Assembly: GCA_016926765.1 (NCBI GenBank)
Contig: JAFGNY010000015.1
Location: forward strand, 1 to 6,649
Source: Bacteroidales bacterium
GTDB taxonomy: Bacteria; Bacteroidota; Bacteroidia; Bacteroidales; FEN-979
Direction: 5' to 3'
DNA length: 6,649 nucleotides
The notes beneath the pieces were generated by a model. That model was not told the DNA's origin. It made no database searches and saw only the letters and a list, made by a program, of their open reading frames with translations. Shown here piece after piece: positions 1-5,288 of the stretch (position 1 is its first letter; each line of letters opens with the position of its first letter). Position numbers and translations under genes: made by a program.

Positions 1-489
1 ATCCTGGGAAATCCTAAAAGTCATCTGGTACTCGGGATCATCGGAGGAGCTGTTTTATTGCTTTTCGGGATTGCGACCCTCATCAGGAAAATTCCGGAAA
101 CGGAGACTGTTGAAGCCATCCGGGAGTTGAAATTCACCCGGGGGGGATTCTTCACCTATTACTTCAAAGGATACTTTCTGAACCTGGCCAATCCCTCGAT
201 CTGGTTTTTCTGGATCACTTCAGTGGTTGCGATCAATTCCAGCTACGGCGGACACAGGGATAAAGTGGCTTTTTTCTTTGCCGGCACGCTCATTATGGTG
301 CTGATGACAGATATCCTGAAAGCGGTACTGGCAGATAAAATCCGCTCGGCGATCAGCCCGCAGGTAAAGCTCTGGATCAACCGGATCGCCGGCATTCTCT
401 TCCTGATCATCGGATTATTCGTGATCGGAAGTTCGATCTCAGAATATTTTTACGGGATCTCTTTGTTAAAAGGACAATTAACCCAATAA
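1..489 (+). CDS. LysE/RhtB-family amino-acid exporter, C-terminal part (5' end outside window)
   Basis: This is an integral inner-membrane protein of the LysE type, a family that exports amino acids or related small molecules; the substrate cannot be told from this fragment. The frame is open from base 1, so the gene starts upstream and 162 codons are visible. A hydrophobic helix covers about residues 8-26 and is followed by a charged loop (about 29-47). The family's second-half signature is present: NLANPSIWFFW at 62-71, matching the usual N-P-x-x-W/F-x-F-W segment, then helices near 68-79 and 88-110. The last helix, NRIAGILFLIIGLFVI at 127-142, matches the typical LysE ending (R-x-x-G then a hydrophobic run). 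The usual family length is about 200-215 residues, so roughly 40-50 residues are missing. A TTG at 58 could be read as a start but would cut a helix in half, so I reject it. The HdeD-like gene follows closely on the same strand, suggesting co-transcription. Confidence 0.85.
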   Translation: MLGNPKSHLVLGIIGGAVLLLFGIATLIRKIPETETVEAIRELKFTRGGFFTYYFKGYFLNLANPSIWFFWITSVVAINSSYGGHRDKVAFFFAGTLIMVLMTDILKAVLADKIRSAISPQVKLWINRIAGILFLIIGLFVIGSSISEYFYGISLLKGQLTQ

Positions 490-499
490 TCTATCTATC

Positions 500-535
500 A
501 TGGAAAAAAAAGGTTAAAAAAACTGGTGGTTCCTG
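500..535 (+). other. Probable original 5' end of the HdeD-like gene, broken by an in-frame TAA
   Basis: An ATG at 500-502 is in the same frame as the HdeD-like coding sequence and reads Met-Glu-Lys-Lys-Gly, then TAA (515-517), then Lys-Asn-Trp-Trp-Phe-Leu before the GTG at 536. Short lysine-rich starts followed by K-x-W-W are typical of HdeD/DUF308 proteins, so this looks like the natural N-terminus with one nonsense codon. The stop lies between an A8 run (504-511) and an A7 run (516-522). Moving one A from the first run to the second would read MEKKVKKNWWFLV with no stop; a single T-to-A change at 515 would also remove it. Sequencing or assembly error, a true mutation, and slippage are all possible. 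Confidence 0.6.
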
Positions 536-1075
536 GTGATCAACGGATTGATCGCAATCCTCGTTGGGATCTTTCTTTTGTTCTTTGAAAAAGACATGAT
601 CAAGGAACTTGTGCGCTATATCGGTATCGGGATTGCGGTTGTTGGCGCATTGTTGTTATTCGCAGCGATCCGGAATATCAAAGCAGACAAGCAAGCCGGA
701 ATGCTTCTCTTTGAATCGATCCTTACACTGGTGATCGGTTTGATCATTGTATTGTTTCCAACATTCTCGCTGAATGTCTTCCTGATTATCATTGGCGTTT
801 GGGCTGTCATTCTTGGCATTGTTCAATTAGCCATCCTGATTAACATCAAGGGAAAGATTGCCGGGAAAAACATCCTGCTCTTCAATGGATTGTTAACCAT
901 TGTATTGGGTGTGATGCTATTTTTTGAACCACTAACCAGTGTAGTCATTCTGGTAAAAATTCTCGGCGCTTTTGCCATCATTTTCGGCATCCTGATGATC
1001 TACTTCGGGTTTGTGCTTAAGACGATAAAAATAGTGTTGGAGGGAGGGGATCCATCTTCTGAAGAAAGCAAATAA
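536..1075 (+). CDS. HdeD-like (DUF308) small membrane protein
   Basis: This encodes a small inner-membrane protein of the HdeD/DUF308 family. E. coli HdeD is linked to acid resistance at high cell density; the role of Bacteroidetes members is not established and I assign none. The 179 residues read from GTG 536 form six hydrophobic segments at about 2-17, 27-46, 55-74, 79-103, 111-130 and 134-162. They are arranged as repeated hairpins with the family's recurring N-G-L-x-x-I/L-x-G-I/V pattern (NGLIAILVGI at 3-12, NGLLTIVLGV at 117-126) and F-x-P/E-P turns (LFPTF 73-77, FFEPL 129-133). The tail is short and acidic (GGDPSSEESK). The GTG is simply the first usable start after an in-frame TAA; the conserved N-terminus appears to begin at ATG 500, so from GTG the protein lacks about 12 residues, including a K-N-W-W motif before helix 1. 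No clear ribosome-binding site precedes either start. It sits directly downstream of the LysE-type gene. Confidence 0.75.
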   Translation: MINGLIAILVGIFLLFFEKDMIKELVRYIGIGIAVVGALLLFAAIRNIKADKQAGMLLFESILTLVIGLIIVLFPTFSLNVFLIIIGVWAVILGIVQLAILINIKGKIAGKNILLFNGLLTIVLGVMLFFEPLTSVVILVKILGAFAIIFGILMIYFGFVLKTIKIVLEGGDPSSEESK

Positions 1076-1078
1076 TAT

Positions 1079-1097
1079 CCGGATTTATCCGGTTTTT
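1079..1097 (+). terminator. Rho-independent terminator of the LysE-HdeD unit, inside the end of the regulator gene
   Basis: CCGGA (1079-1083) pairs with TCCGG (1088-1092) around the 4-base loop TTTA, followed by TTTTT (1093-1097). It starts four bases after the HdeD-like stop codon. The loop contains the stop codon of the opposing response-regulator gene (TTA at 1085-1087 on this strand), so the terminator overlaps the last codons of that gene. On the minus strand the stem is followed by ATATTATTT, a poorer T-tract, so it may work weakly in that direction too. The stem is short, so its strength is uncertain. Confidence 0.6.
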
Positions 1098-1807
1098 ACC
1101 AGTTTTTCAAACTCCATCTTATAGTTCGATCCAATTGGCACAAATTTGTCTTTGATCCTTACCTGATTCCCTTCGATCATTTCCACTTTCGACAGCGAGA
1201 TGATGTAGGATTTATGGATCCGTGGAAATCTGGCCGGGGGAAGGATCGATTCGATATGCTTCAATGACAAGTAACTGACAATCATCCGTTCAGCGGTAAA
1301 GATCTTGACATAATCCCCCAGCGCTTCTATATAAAGCAGGTCATTGAAGTTCACCTTAAACGTTTTCTTTCCTGATTTTACAAATACAAACTGATCTTCT
1401 GGAATCTGATCACGGGCCATGCCCTGATCTTCCGGGAGATTCCGTGACGACAACACATCCTGCGCTTTGTGAACCGATTTTACAAACCGCTCAAATCCAA
1501 AGGGTTTCATCAGATAATCCACCACGTCAAGCTCATACCCTTCCAATGCATATTCAGCGTACGCGGTAGTGATAATCACCAGGGGGGCATGTTTCATGGT
1601 TTTCAGGAAATCGATCCCGCTTAATCTGGGCATATTGATATCCAGGAACATCAGGTCTATTTGCTGCTGATGTAAAATTTCCATGGCTTCCAGGGCCTGG
1701 TTACACTTCCCAACGACCTCCAGAAAAGGCAGATCCTGGGCATATTTTTCAATCACCCGCTGAGCAAGGGGTTCATCATCGATAATGAGGCATTTGATTT
1801 TCGTCAT
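1085..1807 (-). CDS. LytTR-family response regulator
   Basis: This is a cytoplasmic two-component transcription regulator of 240 residues, the usual length for the LytR/AlgR class. The receiver domain covers about 3-118: acidic pair D10-D11, phosphoacceptor D56 in LMFLDINMP, switch threonine T80/T81 in VIITTAY, and K101 in MKPF. The stretch AYAEYALEGYELDVVDYLMKP is the form typical of Bacteroidetes members. After a linker (about 119-138), a LytTR DNA-binding domain occupies about 139-237, with FVKSGKK, a YIEALGDYVKIF segment (159-170), FPRIHKSYIISLSKV (194-208) and VPIGSNYK (223-230). LytTR domains bind direct repeats in promoters; no clear target pair is identifiable here. The ATG overlaps the stop of the kinase gene (ATGA, 1807-1804), indicating translational coupling. 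The gene converges on the HdeD-like gene with only nine bases between the stops. All key phosphorylation residues are present, so it should be functional. Confidence 0.95.
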   Translation of the reverse strand: MTKIKCLIIDDEPLAQRVIEKYAQDLPFLEVVGKCNQALEAMEILHQQQIDLMFLDINMPRLSGIDFLKTMKHAPLVIITTAYAEYALEGYELDVVDYLMKPFGFERFVKSVHKAQDVLSSRNLPEDQGMARDQIPEDQFVFVKSGKKTFKVNFNDLLYIEALGDYVKIFTAERMIVSYLSLKHIESILPPARFPRIHKSYIISLSKVEMIEGNQVRIKDKFVPIGSNYKMEFEKLVKTG

Positions 1808-2856
1808 TCCCTGATAAAAATTGAAAGTTCAACACGATAGGTAGTTTCTGTAATGATAATTTGCAGATCATGCTTCCCGGGATAGAGCAAATCCAGGCGT
1901 TTTCTTACATTAATCAAGCCGAAACCAGCCTGTTGATATTCCTCCGGGCATCCGGAAGCATCGGTATTATTTTCAATGGAAAAGTTAACCCTGTCGGGAT
2001 TTTCCACATTGAATCCAATGGAAATATAGGGACTTCTTGTGGCCGTTTTGCATCGGTGCTTGAAGGCGTTTTCAATGAAGGCAATGAAAAGAAGCGGATC
2101 AATTTTTGTGTCCAGGTGGTCTCCTTTTACATCAAATGTCAGGTTCAGTTGAGCATCTGATCGCATCTGTTCAAGATAAACGTAACTTTTCAGAAAATCA
2201 AGTTGTTTTGTCAGAGGAACTTTGTTGTCCTGCGATTCATAAATCACATACCGCATCAATTCCGAGAGTTTGAGGATCATCTCCGGCGTTTTTTCCGATT
2301 TGTCAAGACTTAATGAATAGAGGCTATTCAGTGTGTTAAAGAAGAAATGCGGGTTAACCTGCGATTTGAGCGCCTGAAGCTCCGCCTTGACTTTCTGTCC
2401 TTCTACCTCTTTCACCCGCAATTCAGCATCCTGAAGAGCAATTGAGTCGCGCATAAATTTCAGCAATGTGGTGACGATCAGAAACATGGAAACAAGGATC
2501 ATTTCGGCAATTGCTTCATTGATAAATTCAGGGTGATCCTCTTCAAAGATGTGGGAAGTGAAGTAGTTCAGCAGAATAAAAAGACAGATATTCCCAACTT
2601 CCAGAATGGAAAAGAGAATAAATTTTCGCTTCCTGAAAAATCGGGGAAGCAACCATAAGAGATTGATATAGACCGAAATGGCAAGAAACAGGACCGAAAC
2701 CAGTATAGAAGCGGCCATCCGTAAATCGATTTCATCGATCCTGAATCCCCGGGTATAGATCAACAACAGGAGAAAAAATCCAATGCTGACTATCCAGAAA
2801 AGAATGTGCGGAATGATAAAACGTTTCTTCAGTTGCGTGTAAAATCCTTTCAGCAT
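1804..2856 (-). CDS. LytS/YehU-type sensor histidine kinase (His_kinase domain)
   Basis: This is an inner-membrane sensor kinase of 350 residues, the partner of the overlapping LytTR regulator. There are four predicted membrane helices, at about 14-34, 46-70, 79-100 and 115-135. A short coiled-coil-like linker (about 140-165, AELRVKEVEGQKVKAELQ) follows. The His_kinase dimerisation motif is LKSQVNPHFFFNTLNSL (163-179), with the phospho-accepting histidine at H170. The ATP-binding half carries the N-box FIENAFKHR (260-268) and a G-box GFGLINVRKRLDLLYPGKH (311-329). There is no large periplasmic sensor domain, so the signal is probably sensed within the membrane or through another protein. The residue after the N-box K-H is Arg (R268), where relatives generally have Gly. 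The start is the ATG at 2856-2854, which gives the normal N-terminus for this group (basic stretch, then helix 1). No Shine-Dalgarno is seen. A candidate promoter lies about 20 bases upstream. Confidence 0.94.
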   Translation of the reverse strand: MLKGFYTQLKKRFIIPHILFWIVSIGFFLLLLIYTRGFRIDEIDLRMAASILVSVLFLAISVYINLLWLLPRFFRKRKFILFSILEVGNICLFILLNYFTSHIFEEDHPEFINEAIAEMILVSMFLIVTTLLKFMRDSIALQDAELRVKEVEGQKVKAELQALKSQVNPHFFFNTLNSLYSLSLDKSEKTPEMILKLSELMRYVIYESQDNKVPLTKQLDFLKSYVYLEQMRSDAQLNLTFDVKGDHLDTKIDPLLFIAFIENAFKHRCKTATRSPYISIGFNVENPDRVNFSIENNTDASGCPEEYQQAGFGLINVRKRLDLLYPGKHDLQIIITETTYRVELSIFIRE

Positions 2857-2876
2857 AATGGGTCGTTAGGTGCCTG

Positions 2877-2907
2877 CAAAGATGAAAATTACCCTGACAC
2901 CAGTCAA
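2877..2907 (-). promoter_or_regulatory. Candidate Bacteroidetes-type promoter for the kinase-regulator operon
   Basis: Read on the minus strand, a TTG (-33 element, 2907-2905) is followed by 20 bases and then CATCTTTG (2884-2877), which matches the Bacteroidetes -7 consensus TAnnTTTG at five of six fixed positions. An A8 tract (complement of T8 at 2908-2915) lies directly upstream, as UP-like A-tracts do. The predicted transcript start is near 2870, giving a leader of about 15 bases. This is a pattern match only. Confidence 0.4.
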
Positions 2908-3002
2908 TTTTTTTTGATTACCTGCCTTTCTTGCCGGATATTGTCCATGTAAAGTAAGACGATTACCCCCATACCGGGGCCGCTTCATTCATCTAAAAAA
3001 AT

Positions 3003-3032
3003 TCTGCGTTCGGAAAATTGTGTGTATTATTG
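3003..3032 (+). promoter_or_regulatory. Candidate Bacteroidetes-type promoter for the S46 peptidase
   Basis: TCTG (3003-3006) as a -33-like element, 18 bases, then TATTATTG (3025-3032), which matches TAnnTTTG at five of six fixed positions. An A-rich run (2995-3001) precedes it. The predicted start near 3038-3040 would leave a leader of about 22 bases without a Shine-Dalgarno. The alternative -7 site TAACTTCA at 3033-3040 fits less well. AT-rich intergenic DNA gives such matches by chance fairly often. Confidence 0.33.
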
Positions 3033-3060
3033 TAACTTCATTCAATAAATCACTGGTATT

Positions 3061-5262
3061 ATGACGACAAAGAGATTCATTTTATTGGCCCTGATTGTGG
3101 CCGGTTCGCTTGTCCTGTTGTTTCCCGGAAAAAAGATCAACGCCGGAAATCCGCCTGACGAGGGTATGTGGTTACCCATCCTGATTGAACGGCTCAACTA
3201 TGTGGATATGAAAAAAATGGGGCTCCATCTGACCCCGGAAGAGATTTACAGCGTAAACCATTCCAGCCTGAAGGATGCCATCGTTGGCCTTTCATCCGGA
3301 AGTCCGGCAACCGGAGGGTTTTTCTGTACTGCTGAAGTTGTTTCCGATCAAGGGCTGATCTTTACTAATCACCACTGCGGATACAGTGCGGTGCAAAATC
3401 ACAGCACTCCCGAACATGATTACCTTACCGACGGTTTCTGGGCCTATTCCATGGATCAGGAGCTCCCCAATGAAGGCATGATGGCCTCTTTTCTGGTACG
3501 CATTGAAAACGTAACCGATTCCATCATCCCGTTTCTTGCCGATTCTTTGGCAGAAAAGGAGCGGGGAAAGATTATCCGGGAGATCACCCATCGCATCAGC
3601 GAGCGGGCCACTGAAGATGGAAAATACACCTCACGTGTCAGCTCTTTTTACAGCGGAAATGAATATTACCTCTTCGTTTGGAAAACTTTTAAGGATGTCC
3701 GTCTCGTAGGAGCGCCCCCTTCATCCATCGGAAAGTTCGGAGGGGATACCGACAACTGGATGTGGCCCCGCCATACAGGAGATTTCACGATTTTCAGAGT
3801 CTATGCCGACAGCACAAACAATCCTGCCGACTATTCAGAAAACAATGTTCCTTTGACTCCTGATTACCATCTCCCCATCAGCCTCGGGGGAGTCAAGAAA
3901 AATGAGTTTGCCATGATCTGGGGATACCCCGGAAGTACCAGCCGGTACCTCACCTCCTATGGAATCGAATACAATCTGAAGGATTTCTATCCCGTAATCA
4001 TTGATGTTTTCGGGAAAGAAATGGAGGTGATGAAAGCCCGGATGGATGTCGATAAAGCTGCCAGGATTGCTTACTCGGAGAATTATGCCGGACTCTCCAA
4101 TACCTGGAAAAACTTCATCGGTCAAACCAGGATGCTTCGGAAGAACCATGTGATCCTTAAAAAGCAGGAACTGGAAACTGAATTTACCAATTGGATCAAT
4201 GATAATTCCCTGCGAAAAGAGAAATACGGAGAGGTGCTTCCTGAATTGAAAGAAGGGTATGAAAAATTAGGAGAGGTTAGTATTCCGTTTTACTATTCCA
4301 GGATTGCCGGCGCCGGGTTGGATATCGTGGGATTTGCCCAGGGTTTTTCTCCCCTGAAAGAACAGCTGGAGAAGAAAAATAAAGCGGCCATCGAGGAAAC
4401 TGTAAACGGATTGCGGGATGTTGTGACGGATCATTTCAAGGAGTGGGATTTTGAGATCGAGAAAAACACATTGGGAGAGATGCTTAAACTCTATGCGAAA
4501 AATGTCAGGAAAGAAAACCTTCCTTCCATTTTCACGACAATCGAGAAGGATTATAACAACGATTTTATGGCGTTTGCCAATGCTGTTTACAACACCAGCG
4601 TTTTTGCCACCGCCGAAAAAGCCAATGCTTTTCTGGATAAACCATCCCTCAAGGTATTTAAAAAGGACCTTGGATGGCTAACGGCTGAATCCATGCAGGC
4701 TGAATCAGGCAAGTACATGAGCGCCTTTGGAGAAGCACGTTCGGGTCTCGCAAAAGGCAATCGGTTGTGGATCGACGGCCTCAGGGATATGATGCCCGAT
4801 AAGATGTTTTATCCGGATGCCAATTCAACCATGCGGTTCACCTATGGTAAGGTATTGGACTATTTCCCGGCTGATGCTGTTCATTATGACTACATCACGA
4901 CGCTCGATGGCGTGATGGAAAAAGAGGATCCTGATCATGATGAATTTATCGTGGATCAGAAACTGAAAGATCTCTACCAGGCAAAAGACTTTGGCCCCTA
5001 TGGCGAAGACGGGAAACTCGTTGTCTGCTTCCTTACCACCAACGACATCACCGGAGGAAACTCCGGTAGTCCGGTAATCAATGGCGATGGCCAATTGATC
5101 GGATTAGCGTTCGACGGAAACTGGGAAGCGATGAGTGGCGATATTCTCTTTGAGGAAAACCTGCAACGGTGCATCAATGTGGATATCCGCTATGTCCTCT
5201 TTATCATCGATAAATTCGCCAACGCGAAAAATATCATTGACGAGCTGACGATTGTAGAGTAG
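3061..5262 (+). CDS. dpp7: S46-family dipeptidyl-peptidase, DPP7-like (exported serine peptidase)
   Basis: This enzyme removes dipeptides from the N-termini of peptides, acting in the periplasm or cell envelope. The S46 family includes DPP7 (hydrophobic P1) and DPP11 (acidic P1), used by Bacteroidetes to feed on peptides. The 733 residues match the family length of about 710-720 plus a slightly longer leader. The signal peptide is about 1-28 (TKR, then a hydrophobic core, cleavage probably after INA). The chymotrypsin-like triad is visible: H105 in FTNHHCGYSA, D241 in PRHTGDF, and S668 in GGNSGSP. Residues that hold the substrate N-terminus in structurally known members align as N232, W233, R237 (DNWMWPR), N347 (GLSNTWKN) and D685. 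The position 18 residues after the serine, Arg in DPP11, is Gly here (G686, FDGNWEAMSGD), as in DPP7. The helical insert lies at about 365-570. No T9SS tail is present. The ATG gives a proper leader; no Shine-Dalgarno precedes it. The gene is divergent from the kinase and convergent with the propeller gene. Confidence 0.95.
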   Translation: MTTKRFILLALIVAGSLVLLFPGKKINAGNPPDEGMWLPILIERLNYVDMKKMGLHLTPEEIYSVNHSSLKDAIVGLSSGSPATGGFFCTAEVVSDQGLIFTNHHCGYSAVQNHSTPEHDYLTDGFWAYSMDQELPNEGMMASFLVRIENVTDSIIPFLADSLAEKERGKIIREITHRISERATEDGKYTSRVSSFYSGNEYYLFVWKTFKDVRLVGAPPSSIGKFGGDTDNWMWPRHTGDFTIFRVYADSTNNPADYSENNVPLTPDYHLPISLGGVKKNEFAMIWGYPGSTSRYLTSYGIEYNLKDFYPVIIDVFGKEMEVMKARMDVDKAARIAYSENYAGLSNTWKNFIGQTRMLRKNHVILKKQELETEFTNWINDNSLRKEKYGEVLPELKEGYEKLGEVSIPFYYSRIAGAGLDIVGFAQGFSPLKEQLEKKNKAAIEETVNGLRDVVTDHFKEWDFEIEKNTLGEMLKLYAKNVRKENLPSIFTTIEKDYNNDFMAFANAVYNTSVFATAEKANAFLDKPSLKVFKKDLGWLTAESMQAESGKYMSAFGEARSGLAKGNRLWIDGLRDMMPDKMFYPDANSTMRFTYGKVLDYFPADAVHYDYITTLDGVMEKEDPDHDEFIVDQKLKDLYQAKDFGPYGEDGKLVVCFLTTNDITGGNSGSPVINGDGQLIGLAFDGNWEAMSGDILFEENLQRCINVDIRYVLFIIDKFANAKNIIDELTIVE

Positions 5263-5288
5263 AGACGAGACAAGCCTCGTTTCTACTC
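5257..5288. terminator. Convergent 13-bp hairpin spanning both stop codons, probable bidirectional terminator
   Basis: GAGTAGAGACGAG (5257-5269) pairs with CTCGTTTCTACTC (5276-5288) around the 6-base loop ACAAGC. Twelve pairs are Watson-Crick, plus one G-T pair (5264/5281). The left arm holds the TAG stop of the peptidase (5260-5262); the right arm holds the TAG stop of the opposed propeller gene (CTA at 5283-5285). These two codons pair exactly with each other. No T-tract follows directly on either strand (a TTTTT occurs only at 5299-5303), so it may act by RNA structure, as a 3'-end stabiliser, or as a weak terminator. Confidence 0.6.

Noticed and set aside
58..60. TTG as the start of the LysE-type gene
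   Set aside because: The frame is open to base 1 and the upstream residues form the first half of a membrane helix, so the gene runs in from outside the window.
616..2160. Open frames opposite or overlapping the HdeD-like and kinase genes (616-819 -, 1861-2160 +, 1914-2102 -)
   Set aside because: They lie wholly within well-supported genes on another frame, have no family resemblance, and their composition follows from the real coding strand.
2902..2907. TTGACT on the minus strand, similar to an E. coli-type -35 box
   Set aside because: No matching TATAAT-like -10 is found at 16-18 bases; the Bacteroidetes -33/-7 reading fits the spacing better.
2967..2979. CCCC-ATACC-GGGG small inverted repeat in the divergent region
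   Set aside because: A four-base stem with no T-tract and no position suggesting termination or attenuation; expected by chance.
3292..5094. Open frames inside the peptidase gene (3292-3591 -, 3835-4149 -, 4451-4681 +, 4825-5094 -)
   Set aside because: The peptidase frame is continuous with all catalytic motifs in place, and these products resemble no family.
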